This document shows positions 1-6,735 of a DNA stretch of 8,571 nt, in pieces. The position numbers were made by a program, and so were the translations under genes. Source of the DNA: Planctomycetota bacterium (GTDB lineage: Bacteria > Planctomycetota > Planctomycetia > Pirellulales > Lacipirellulaceae); NCBI GenBank assembly GCA_022615465.1, contig JAKEGR010000030.1, positions 1 to 8,571 on the forward strand. The letters run 5' to 3'. Position 1 is the first letter of the stretch; every line of letters begins with the position of its first letter. Below the pieces are notes generated by a model that did no database searches, was not told where the DNA came from, and saw only the letters and a list, made by a program, of their open reading frames with translations.

Positions 1-1
1 C

Positions 2-1348
2 GTCAGTCGCGTGGAGCGACGCAGTTCGGCTGTTCGCCAACTCGAACAACTGGCTGAACTGGTCCGCCGTGCGCAGGAGCCGACATGGTATAGCGACGGA
101 GTGTGCGATACCCTGCCACCCATTGCTGAGGCGGTGGAACGGCACGCCGAGCAGTCGCACGCGCGCCAGGCGGCCGCTATTCCCCTGGATTGGCTGGCCG
201 ATCGTTCGTCGAACCCGTCCGACGACCCGGCGAGGAATCGCCCAAGCCATGCGGGCGATGGGGCACGTTTCGTGCTGGTCGCCGAGCAATTTGATGCGGG
301 CAATGATTTCACCCGCGAGCGGCTTGTCGAAGTAGGGCAAGTCTGCTCGACGGCGTTGTACAACGCTCTGGAAGTCGACCAGTTGCCGCTGGGTTGGCTG
401 GTGCGACCGCTCTCGACGGCGAAGCAAGCCGTTGTAAAGCACCTGACACAAACGGCGACGATTGCGGCTTTCGCGACCGTAGCGGTTGCCGCGTTGGCAT
501 TGGTTCCAGCCGACTTCCACGTCGAGGCCCCGGGAACGCTGCAGCCGGTGGTCCGCCGCAATGTGTTCGCACCACGCAGCGGTCTGGTCGACGAGGTTCT
601 GGTCCAGCATGGCGACCATGTGGCGTCGGGCCAGGCACTTGTTCGGTTGCGCGATCCGCAGTTGGAATTGGAACGGAAGCGCGTCGATGGGGAACTGGAA
701 ACGGCGTCGCGGCAGCTTGATGCCGTGCGGGCCACCAAGACCCAGCGGGCCATTCGCGACGGGAGCGCGGTCGATACGTACCGCCTCTCTGCCGAGCAGC
801 GAGAACTTGAGCAGCAACTGGCCAATTTGCGGCAGGAGCGCGCATTGCTTGACCAGGAGCGGGAAAAGCAGGTCGTTACGAGCCCAATTGCCGGACAGGT
901 CCTGACGTGGGATGTCGCGAATCGGCTCATCACCCGACCCGTCGAACGGGGCGAAGTTCTGGTGACCGTTGCCGATCTCTTGGCCGACTGGCAGTTAGAG
1001 ATTGACGTGGCCGATGATCGGATTGGCCATGTGATTGCCGCGCGCGACGCCATCCGATCTGATTTGCCTGTCGATTTCCGTTTGATTTCCGACGACCGTG
1101 AACTGCATCACGGGCACATTCACGAAGTCTGTCTGACGGCCGATGTCGAGGCCAAGCAAGAAACCGCGCCGTCGCCCACGGTGCTTGTGAAAGTGGCGTT
1201 CGACGCGGAGGCATTGGGTGTGCCGATCCGTGGCGAGCTAAGACCCGGCGTGTCGGCGCGGGCGCGGATCGCCTGCGGCCGGCGGTCGCTCGGTTACGTG
1301 TGGTTTCACGATCTGTGGGATGCAGTCGTTGGCTGGTTGCGGTTTTGA
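2..1348 (+). CDS. GAF-like / HlyD-family membrane-fusion adaptor, 5'-partial
   Basis: The reading frame is open at the left edge (codons from base 2). The GTG at 11 is only the first start-like codon in view, so the true start probably lies upstream. Residues below count from that GTG. Residues 86-122 (RFVLVAEQFD onward) resemble the end of a GAF-type sensor domain. A transmembrane helix follows at about 149-165, then a HlyD adaptor: first lipoyl half 181-215 (APRSGLVDEVLVQHGDHV), coiled coil about 216-285 rich in E, R, Q and L, second lipoyl half 288-322 (SPIAGQV), and beta-barrel-like region 325-420 ending in LRPGVSARARI. The likely topology is cytoplasmic N-terminus with the adaptor in the periplasm. 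Family knowledge: such adaptors bridge inner-membrane transporters to outer channels. It is the first visible gene of a probable three-gene operon. The HlyD assignment is firm; the GAF call is weaker because most of that domain is outside the window. Confidence 0.85.
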   Translation, partial: VSRVERRSSAVRQLEQLAELVRRAQEPTWYSDGVCDTLPPIAEAVERHAEQSHARQAAAIPLDWLADRSSNPSDDPARNRPSHAGDGARFVLVAEQFDAGNDFTRERLVEVGQVCSTALYNALEVDQLPLGWLVRPLSTAKQAVVKHLTQTATIAAFATVAVAALALVPADFHVEAPGTLQPVVRRNVFAPRSGLVDEVLVQHGDHVASGQALVRLRDPQLELERKRVDGELETASRQLDAVRATKTQRAIRDGSAVDTYRLSAEQRELEQQLANLRQERALLDQEREKQVVTSPIAGQVLTWDVANRLITRPVERGEVLVTVADLLADWQLEIDVADDRIGHVIAARDAIRSDLPVDFRLISDDRELHHGHIHEVCLTADVEAKQETAPSPTVLVKVAFDAEALGVPIRGELRPGVSARARIACGRRSLGYVWFHDLWDAVVGWLRF

Positions 1349-1372
1349 GGTCGAGGGCAGGCAACGAGAGCC

Positions 1373-1378
1373 GGAAAG
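1373..1378 (+). promoter_or_regulatory. Ribosome binding site (GGAAAG) that sets the start of the second adaptor
   Basis: GGAAAG lies 5 bases before the ATG at 1384. An in-frame GTG at 1300 would give a 28-residue longer protein, but that extension overlaps the previous gene and lacks a signal-peptide shape. The ATG at 1384 puts a clean secretion signal at the N-terminus. Confidence 0.5.
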
Positions 1379-1383
1379 ATTCT

Positions 1384-2307
1384 ATGTTGGAATTCGCGAC
1401 GACAATTCGATGGTTCCAGATAGCGATGCTGACGGGGTTTGCATTGACCGCGAATGCGGCTGCCGCGGAATCGGCGGCCCGTGCCGCTGCGGTCGAGGTG
1501 GAATCGGTAGTGTTGCGGCTACTGGCCGAAGCCGAGGTGCCCGCGCAAGAGGCTGGCGTCATCATGGCAGTGGCCGTGAAAGAAGGCCAGCGTGTGAAGC
1601 AGGGTGAGCTGCTGGCGCAGATCGACGACCAGGTGGCCCGCCTGGCCGAACAGGCGGCGGAACGGCAATACGAGATTGCCCACGCGGAAGCGACCAACGA
1701 CGTGCGGCTGCGTTACGCCCAGAAGGCGCTCGAAGTGTCCGAAGCCGAGTTGCGTCGCTCGACAGAATCGGTCGAACGGTTTGCCAAGAGCGTGTCGCAA
1801 TCGCAGATCGACGTGGAACGACTTACCGTGCAGAAAAACCGGCTCGAAGCCGAGCAGGCCCAACAGGAGACGGCAATCGCCAAGCTGGAAATGAGGGCCA
1901 AGGAAAACGAGTTGTCGGCGGCCCGGGCGCAGGTCGCCCGGCGGCGCATCATCGCGCCATTTGACGGGATCATCGTCCAGAATTATGTGCGTCAGGGCGA
2001 GTGGGTAGAGCCAGGCCAGCAGGCGATGCGGATTATCCATGTCGATCGGCTGAAGGCGGAAGGTTTTATACCGGCCGACCGCGCGGTTGCCGAGATGGTC
2101 GGCGCGCCCGTCCGCTTGAGCGTGTCGCTGGCGCAGCTCGAGCAAACTCCTTTCACGGGTAGCGTCGCGTTCGTCAGCCCCGAGGTCGACCCAATCACCG
2201 GGCAGGTTCGCGTGTGGGCCGAAATCGATAATCGCGAGGGCCGTTTGCGGCCCGGATTGCCGGCGCGGATGACCATCGCAACCGAGTCCGAGGCCAGTGG
2301 TCCGTAA
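1384..2307 (+). CDS. Secreted RND-type periplasmic adaptor (HlyD/MFP family)
   Basis: A 307-residue membrane-fusion protein. Residues 1-28 form a signal peptide (hydrophobic stretch near 11-25, small-residue end ANAAAA), so the protein should be exported. It is not anchored by an obvious internal helix. Domain order: lipoyl half about 52-80 (EAGVIMAVAVKEGQRVKQGE), long charged coiled coil about 82-185, lipoyl half about 186-220 (RRIIAPFDGIIVQNYVRQGE), then barrel-like region 221-300 with DPITGQVRVWAEIDN and LRPGLPARM, typical of RND and CusB-like adaptors. It starts 35 bp after the previous gene and lies 58 bp before the protease-fusion gene on the same strand, so it probably belongs to the same complex. 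Family knowledge: adaptors of this type oligomerise and link an inner-membrane pump to an outer channel. No RND pump gene is in view, so its partner is inferred to be the neighbouring M50/HlyD protein. Confidence 0.88.
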   Translation: MLEFATTIRWFQIAMLTGFALTANAAAAESAARAAAVEVESVVLRLLAEAEVPAQEAGVIMAVAVKEGQRVKQGELLAQIDDQVARLAEQAAERQYEIAHAEATNDVRLRYAQKALEVSEAELRRSTESVERFAKSVSQSQIDVERLTVQKNRLEAEQAQQETAIAKLEMRAKENELSAARAQVARRRIIAPFDGIIVQNYVRQGEWVEPGQQAMRIIHVDRLKAEGFIPADRAVAEMVGAPVRLSVSLAQLEQTPFTGSVAFVSPEVDPITGQVRVWAEIDNREGRLRPGLPARMTIATESEASGP

Positions 2308-2365
2308 TCGATTGTTGGAGCGAGGTCGAGGACGCCCCGGTTTGTAAACGCTTATTTTCGCCGCC

Positions 2366-4579
2366 ATGACTAAGCCAATTGCTGCCGTCGACCGCCCGCT
2401 GGCCCTGCGATTGCGGCCTGATTTGATTGCCGTGCCGGTCGAAATGAGCGGCATGACAAGCTGGATCGTCAAGGATCCGGTAACGCTTGAGCATTTTCAG
2501 TTCTCGGCCGAGGAGTATTCGTTGTTGGAGCGATTGCGGCAGCCGGTAAGCATCGGCGAATTGCAACGCGGATTCTCGCGGCAATTTCCGCCGCAAACCG
2601 TCTCGCCGCCTGCCGTGTGGGAATTCTTGAGTCGATTACACTCCGCCGGTCTGTTGATAAGCGACGCGGAAGGACAGGGACTGGAATTGCTCTCGCAACG
2701 GCGGCGCGAGCGGCTGCGGCGGTGGGCCTGGGCGTGGACCGAGCTGTTGGCGATCCGCTTCCGAGGCATTGATCCAGATATGTTTCTCACGGCGTTGCAC
2801 AATCGCTGCCGCTGGTTCTTCTCGCCTCTCGCGATGCTGGCCGCAACGCTGCTTATACTCCTTGCCAGTTCCATCGTGGTCGGCCATTTCGCTGAGTTCG
2901 TCGGCCGATTGCCCCAGTTATCGGCCCTCGGCGACTTGCGAAACGTGGCCTGGCTCCTGCTGGCGATTGGCGGCGTGAAAGTGCTCCACGAGCTTGGCCA
3001 CGCCCTGGCCTGTAAGCACTTTGGCGGTGAAGTGCATGAACTCGGCTTCATGCTGCTGGCGTTCTCGCCGTGCCTCTATTGTGATGTGACAGATGCCTGG
3101 CGGCTGACCAGTAAATGGCAGCGGATCGCCGTCTCGGCCGCCGGCATGGCGGTCGAATTGGTCCTCGCCTCGCTGGCCACGATCCTCTGGTGGCATTCGC
3201 AATCGGGCGTCGTAAATCTTCTGGCTCTCGATGTGATGGTGGTATCCACGGTTGGCACACTGTTGGTGAACGGCAACCCGCTATTGCGGTACGACGGCTA
3301 TTACATGCTTTCCGATTTCGTCGAAACGCCCAACCTGTGGCAACGCTCGCGCGAGGCGCTGCGGAAGCTGGCAACCGATTGGTTCATGGGCCAGCCAGTC
3401 CCGGACGATCCGCTGGTGCCCGCCGGTCATCGTCCGTGGCTCATCGCGTATGCCTTGGCATCGAAGATGTATGTGGCGATCGTGTGCGTCGCCATCGTGT
3501 GGGGGTTGGTTATCCTGCTGTTTCCGCTGCATTTGCAGAACCTTGCCTATGTGATTGGGTTCACGGTGCTAGGCAGCGCGCTCGCGGGGCCGGTGGGGGG
3601 AGCCGTGCGACTGGCGCGAAATCCGATCCGCCGCTCCGAAGTGCGCACCGGGCGTCTGGCATTGGCAACCACGGTAATGCTGGCTGCATCAGTCGCCTTG
3701 CTAGCAATGCCGGTTAATTATCACGTGCGGGCGCCGCTCTTGATCCTGCCCGAGGATGCGGCCCGAGTGGTTGCGACTGTGGATGGAACGCTCGCGAGCG
3801 CTGCCGCGGCCGGGCAACCGATTGCTCGCGGCGAGACGATTGCCGAGTTACAGAATCCAGACATTGCGATGGAGGTTCGTCGCCTGGAGGGTACACGGCA
3901 ATTGCAATCACTGCGGCTGACGCACCTGGAGCGATTACGCGGACTCGATACCGCTGCCAATGACCAGATACCCGCCGCCCGTGCCGCGCTCGATGATCTC
4001 GATCGCCGGCTGGCCGACCGCCGCCAGGATGCAGCACGACTCACCCTCACGGCTCCCATCGACGGCTTCGTAATCCCCACGCCGAGCGTACCTACCACCA
4101 ACTCACATGCCAGCCGGCTGGGCACCTGGTCGGGAACGCTCCTCGATGCGCGTAGTCGAGGCGCACAGGTAGAGGCCGGCACACTCGTTTGTTCAGTGGG
4201 CGATCCGGCTCGGCAGTGCGCGGTGCTATTGGTTGACGACACCGATATCAATCGTCTCGAATCAGGCCAAGCCGTGCGGATGCGAATCGACCAACTGCCG
4301 GGCCAGGTGATCGAGGGGGAGGTGGTTGATGTCGCGGGGCATGAAGTGCGGGAGGAAAACACCCAAGCGGCCAGCCGGGCCGAACTCATGCCGCTACTCG
4401 CGGGCATCGTGCCGCCGGGACACTCCGCGACGCGCTATCAAGTTCGGGTGAAGTTCGCTGCAACGCCCCAACCGCTTGTGATCGGCGGCCGGGGCACGGC
4501 CAAGGTGGCCGCGGAGCGAATCACGCTTGCGCGATGGATTGTGCGTTTTCTTGGACACACATTCCGGCTGCCGATGTAG
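2366..4579 (+). CDS. PqqD-like / site-2-protease (M50) / HlyD fusion membrane protein
   Basis: A 737-residue multi-domain inner-membrane protein. Residues about 15-105 look like a PqqD-type winged-helix domain (FQFSAEEYSLLERL, then LHSAGLLIS), the fold that binds precursor peptides in RiPP pathways. About seven or eight hydrophobic segments follow between 151 and 449. Within them are HELGH (208-212), the M50 zinc and catalytic motif, and NPLLRYDG (304-311), where D310 matches the third zinc ligand of site-2 proteases. FSPCLYCDVTDAW (233-245) lies between. Residues 450-720 form a periplasmic adaptor-like part: a lipoyl-like half about 466-497, a short helical hairpin about 500-558, a second half about 559-612 (LTAPIDGFVI) and a barrel-like tail to RGTAKV. 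All catalytic residues are present. The protein probably cleaves or guides a peptide or protein and connects it to the two preceding adaptors. The substrate is unknown. The ATG at 2366 has no clear Shine-Dalgarno nearby, but the PqqD-like domain starts soon after it. Confidence 0.87.
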   Translation: MTKPIAAVDRPLALRLRPDLIAVPVEMSGMTSWIVKDPVTLEHFQFSAEEYSLLERLRQPVSIGELQRGFSRQFPPQTVSPPAVWEFLSRLHSAGLLISDAEGQGLELLSQRRRERLRRWAWAWTELLAIRFRGIDPDMFLTALHNRCRWFFSPLAMLAATLLILLASSIVVGHFAEFVGRLPQLSALGDLRNVAWLLLAIGGVKVLHELGHALACKHFGGEVHELGFMLLAFSPCLYCDVTDAWRLTSKWQRIAVSAAGMAVELVLASLATILWWHSQSGVVNLLALDVMVVSTVGTLLVNGNPLLRYDGYYMLSDFVETPNLWQRSREALRKLATDWFMGQPVPDDPLVPAGHRPWLIAYALASKMYVAIVCVAIVWGLVILLFPLHLQNLAYVIGFTVLGSALAGPVGGAVRLARNPIRRSEVRTGRLALATTVMLAASVALLAMPVNYHVRAPLLILPEDAARVVATVDGTLASAAAAGQPIARGETIAELQNPDIAMEVRRLEGTRQLQSLRLTHLERLRGLDTAANDQIPAARAALDDLDRRLADRRQDAARLTLTAPIDGFVIPTPSVPTTNSHASRLGTWSGTLLDARSRGAQVEAGTLVCSVGDPARQCAVLLVDDTDINRLESGQAVRMRIDQLPGQVIEGEVVDVAGHEVREENTQAASRAELMPLLAGIVPPGHSATRYQVRVKFAATPQPLVIGGRGTAKVAAERITLARWIVRFLGHTFRLPM

Positions 4580-4582
4580 CGA

Positions 4583-4604
4583 AGTGACCGTCGAGATGGT
4601 CGCT
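4583..4604 (+). terminator. Weak hairpin just after the adaptor/protease operon
   Basis: AGTGACC (4583-4589) can pair with GGTCGCT (4598-4604), giving a 7-bp stem with one G-T pair and an 8-base loop. It begins 4 bases past the stop codon. No T-run follows, so it is not a convincing intrinsic terminator. It may be an RNA 3'-end stabiliser or chance. Confidence 0.15.
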
Positions 4605-4765
4605 GAAGTGGAGAGTCCGAGCGATTACTGAAGTCATCCTTGGCAACCCGCACATTCAGAAAACTAGATATCGAGCGGTTGAAAAACGGCATTGCTCGTG
4701 TATCCTTGTCTGACATGATGGCCAGATGTGCTCAATAACCGACTTCTCCTTTAGCATATGAGGCC

Positions 4766-4793
4766 TTGACGCCAGTATGATCGGGTGTACACT
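4766..4793 (+). promoter_or_regulatory. Candidate sigma-70-like promoter for the methyltransferase gene
   Basis: TTGACG (5 of 6 to consensus) is followed after 16 bp by TACACT (4 of 6). This would give a leader of roughly 125 bases before the ATG at 4927. The spacer is slightly short. The second pair at 4679/4701 is nearly as good, so the choice is uncertain. Confidence 0.3.
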
Positions 4794-4926
4794 AACGGCA
4801 CATGACCTCATCCATGACACTGCGTGGGCACATTATTTCAGGGTAGCTGTTCCATTCTGACTCTGGATTAAGCACGTGCAAAGCGGGCTGGAGCCTATCG
4901 CTTAGCTCCGATGGAATAATTTAGCA

Positions 4927-5892
4927 ATGCAAACGACAGCGGATGAATTGACCGCTCTGCTGCCCAACGAACTGCGTGAACTACGCGATCCGCAAACTGA
5001 TCTACCGCGGATCGCAAAGGATCGTAAGTTGACGGCCCTGATCGCGTCGCTGGTCCGGGAAATACCTACCACGCACGAGTTGCGACAGGCCGACGCACGA
5101 TCGGTGGATTTCGAACCCGAGAGTGTTCAACTCGTCGTGACGTCACCACCCTATTGGACGCTGAAAGAGTATCGTGACACGAACGGACAACTCGGACACG
5201 TCGGCGATTACGAGGCGTTTGTTTCCGAGTTGGACAAGATCTGGCAGGCATGTTTTCGAGCGCTGGTTCCGGGCGGGCGGCTGGTCATCGTCGTGGGTGA
5301 TGTGTGCCTTTCCCGGCGAAAGAACTACGGTCGCCATACCGTCGTTCCCCTGCACGCGTCGATTCAAGAACATTGCCGTCAGATTGGCTTTGACAATCTA
5401 GCTCCGATTATTTGGCACAAGATCGCCAATGCCGCATACGAAGTAGAGAATGGAGCGGGCGGTTTTCTCGGCAAACCGTATGAACCAAACGCGGTGATTA
5501 AGAATGACATCGAATTCATTCTGATGCAGCGAAAGCCGGGCGGATATCGCAAACCATCGATTTCAACGCGCGTGTTGAGCGTCATTTCGGAAGAGAAGCA
5601 TCGCGAGTGGTTTCAGCAGATTTGGCATGGCGTGACCGGTGCGTCGACGAGAAACCATCCTGCTCCGTTTCCGGTCGAGCTTGCCGAGCGGCTGATCCGA
5701 ATGTTCAGTTTCGTTGAGGATACCGTGCTTGATCCATTCATGGGTACGGCATCAACGAACATCGCGGCAAGCCGCTGTGGCCGGAATAGCATTGGAATCG
5801 AAATTGATCCTCACTATTTCGAGTATGCCCGCAAGCGGCTTGAGGAAGAGGCAGGGGATCTATTCGCCCCAACCAAAGTGATTGTCACCTAG
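4927..5892 (+). CDS. Type II DNA methyltransferase, beta class, probably N4-cytosine
   Basis: A 321-residue site-specific DNA methyltransferase that transfers a methyl group from S-adenosylmethionine to an exocyclic amino group. The catalytic motif IV, TSPPYW (72-77), precedes the cofactor-binding motif I, DPFMGTAST (269-277). This order defines the beta class (pfam N6_N4_Mtase type). SPPY rather than DPPY favours N4-methylcytosine over N6-methyladenine, by family knowledge. Other expected pieces are visible: PGGRLVIVVGD (115-125), IIWHK (161-165), HPAPFP (244-249), IGIEIDPHYFEYARKRL (289-305). It is full length and intact. It converges on a predicted endonuclease gene and shares a CTAG with it at the stop, so it should protect host DNA from that enzyme. 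The recognition sequence cannot be read from the protein. GC content is lower than the flanking genes (about 53% in one counted line). Upstream Shine-Dalgarno pairing is weak (ATGGAAT, about 10 bases before the start). Confidence 0.92.
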   Translation: MQTTADELTALLPNELRELRDPQTDLPRIAKDRKLTALIASLVREIPTTHELRQADARSVDFEPESVQLVVTSPPYWTLKEYRDTNGQLGHVGDYEAFVSELDKIWQACFRALVPGGRLVIVVGDVCLSRRKNYGRHTVVPLHASIQEHCRQIGFDNLAPIIWHKIANAAYEVENGAGGFLGKPYEPNAVIKNDIEFILMQRKPGGYRKPSISTRVLSVISEEKHREWFQQIWHGVTGASTRNHPAPFPVELAERLIRMFSFVEDTVLDPFMGTASTNIAASRCGRNSIGIEIDPHYFEYARKRLEEEAGDLFAPTKVIVT

Positions 5893-6680
5893 GCGAATCG
5901 GATAGCGTAGGTCTTGGCAATCCTCGCTACAAAGGTGTCGTAGTGATCGGATTCTCCCCGCTGTGGTGCGGGTGGTCTTGTCCAGAGCTTTGCTGGGCCC
6001 TGGTTGTCGCAATCCACAACGATCGTCGCATAGGCGTCAAATCCCGTCATGCTCGTCGTGTCTCGGATTGGCAATCCTCGCAGGTGATTCACCATACGTT
6101 CGGCCGCCTGGGGCTGTTTGTGTTTTGAGACGTGTAGCTCAGGGCTTTTCTGCCGCAACGGAGACACGAAAGTCTCCGCGATATTTACGACGGTGATGCC
6201 CGCGGCAATCGCTTTACGATCTCCTTGATGCACGATTTCGTGAGATGAACCCAACTCATCGAAAACGCGTGGCTGCGACTTACTATGTTCTGTCATTACC
6301 GTCTTTGCTTCGCAGGAGATCAAAACGCGATCAATCTCGCCAGTACATATCGCGCCGGCAAAACGGTTGGAATCATTAACGGCTTTTGCAGTACCGATTG
6401 CCAAGTCGAGCGTCTTTCGTTTGCCGTTTGGGAACGTGTGTTTCGCATTGATGCCGTATACGACCCTGTTGGCAAGCGCTTCGTCGCGGAGGGCCTGGCA
6501 AGTTGCCAATAGATCCTCCAGGATAAATCTGCAAAGCGCCACGGAATGAGCATCACTGCGCGAATGATACCGGTATACCCATCCATAGACCGGATCTCTG
6601 TGCTCGTGTGCTGTCAGCCACTCGACGAATTGCAGCGGCGCGCTCATTTGATGTTGGCCCCAAATCAATTCAAATCGCAT
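5889..6680 (-). CDS. Predicted type II restriction endonuclease, PD-(D/E)xK type
   Basis: A 263-residue soluble protein with no signal peptide or membrane segment. The probable nuclease centre is D92 in TLDLAIG and E124-A-K126 in ISCEAK, 31 residues apart on two predicted beta strands, which fits the D...ExK active site of the PD-(D/E)xK superfamily. Further recognisable blocks are ELGSSHEIVHQGD (142-154), AIAAGITVVNIAETFVSP (157-174) and ATIVVDCDNQGPAKLWTRPP (218-237); I think these recur in restriction enzymes, but I cannot name the family or the target site. The strongest support is position: it lies tail-to-tail with a type II methyltransferase gene, both stops sharing CTAG (5889-5892). 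GC is near 47% in two counted lines, well below the neighbours. Start choice: ATG at 6680, preceded directly by AGGA; an ATG at 6647 (Met12) is a realistic alternative. It lies 55 bp behind the cysteine-rich gene on the same strand, with no clear promoter or terminator between them. Confidence 0.8.
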   Translation of the reverse strand: MRFELIWGQHQMSAPLQFVEWLTAHEHRDPVYGWVYRYHSRSDAHSVALCRFILEDLLATCQALRDEALANRVVYGINAKHTFPNGKRKTLDLAIGTAKAVNDSNRFAGAICTGEIDRVLISCEAKTVMTEHSKSQPRVFDELGSSHEIVHQGDRKAIAAGITVVNIAETFVSPLRQKSPELHVSKHKQPQAAERMVNHLRGLPIRDTTSMTGFDAYATIVVDCDNQGPAKLWTRPPAPQRGESDHYDTFVARIAKTYAIRFA

Positions 6681-6735
6681 TCCTGAGCGTTATCATTGCA
6701 GCGAGCAGTTCGCGGCGCCGTGGTAACGCAACACG

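Larger units (their letters stand above)
4580..4926. other. 347-bp non-coding gap before the methyltransferase gene
   Basis: No convincing gene is present. The segment is visibly less GC-rich than the genes before it (47-50% in three hand-counted 60-base lines) and probably marks the left side of the acquired restriction-modification segment. Two promoter-like pairs on the + strand are visible: TTGAAA (4679) with TATCCT (4701), spacer 16, and TTGACG (4766) with TACACT (4788), spacer 16. A short stem, GGAGC (4890-4894) with GCTCC (4905-4909), lies 17 bases before the methyltransferase ATG and could affect its translation. One short open + frame (4607-4735, ending LSDMMARCAQ) has no good start and might be a gene remnant. 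Confidence 0.5.

Noticed and set aside
1300..1383. N-terminal extension of the secreted adaptor from GTG 1300
   Set aside because: It overlaps the upstream gene and would hide the signal peptide. The ATG at 1384 has its own ribosome site.
930..1697. 255-aa open frame on the - strand
   Set aside because: It is antisense to two well-supported genes and low in complexity (A, R, S-rich), with no motif.
1922..1927. CCCGGG here and again near 6878, considered as a possible target of the restriction pair
   Set aside because: Presence of a site says nothing when the host is methylated, and the protein gives no basis for choosing this specificity.
1519..2472. 317-aa open frame on the - strand across the secreted adaptor gene
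   Set aside because: It is fully antisense to a clear adaptor gene, has no recognisable domain, and its composition (rich in R, H, G, L) is typical of GC-rich shadow frames.
3721..4407. 228-aa open frame on the - strand
   Set aside because: It is antisense to the adaptor part of the protease fusion, with S/R/A-rich shadow composition.
4438..4716. 92-aa open frame on the - strand reaching into the gap after the operon
   Set aside because: It overlaps 142 bases of the protease-fusion gene in antisense, and shows no recognisable motif or ribosome site.
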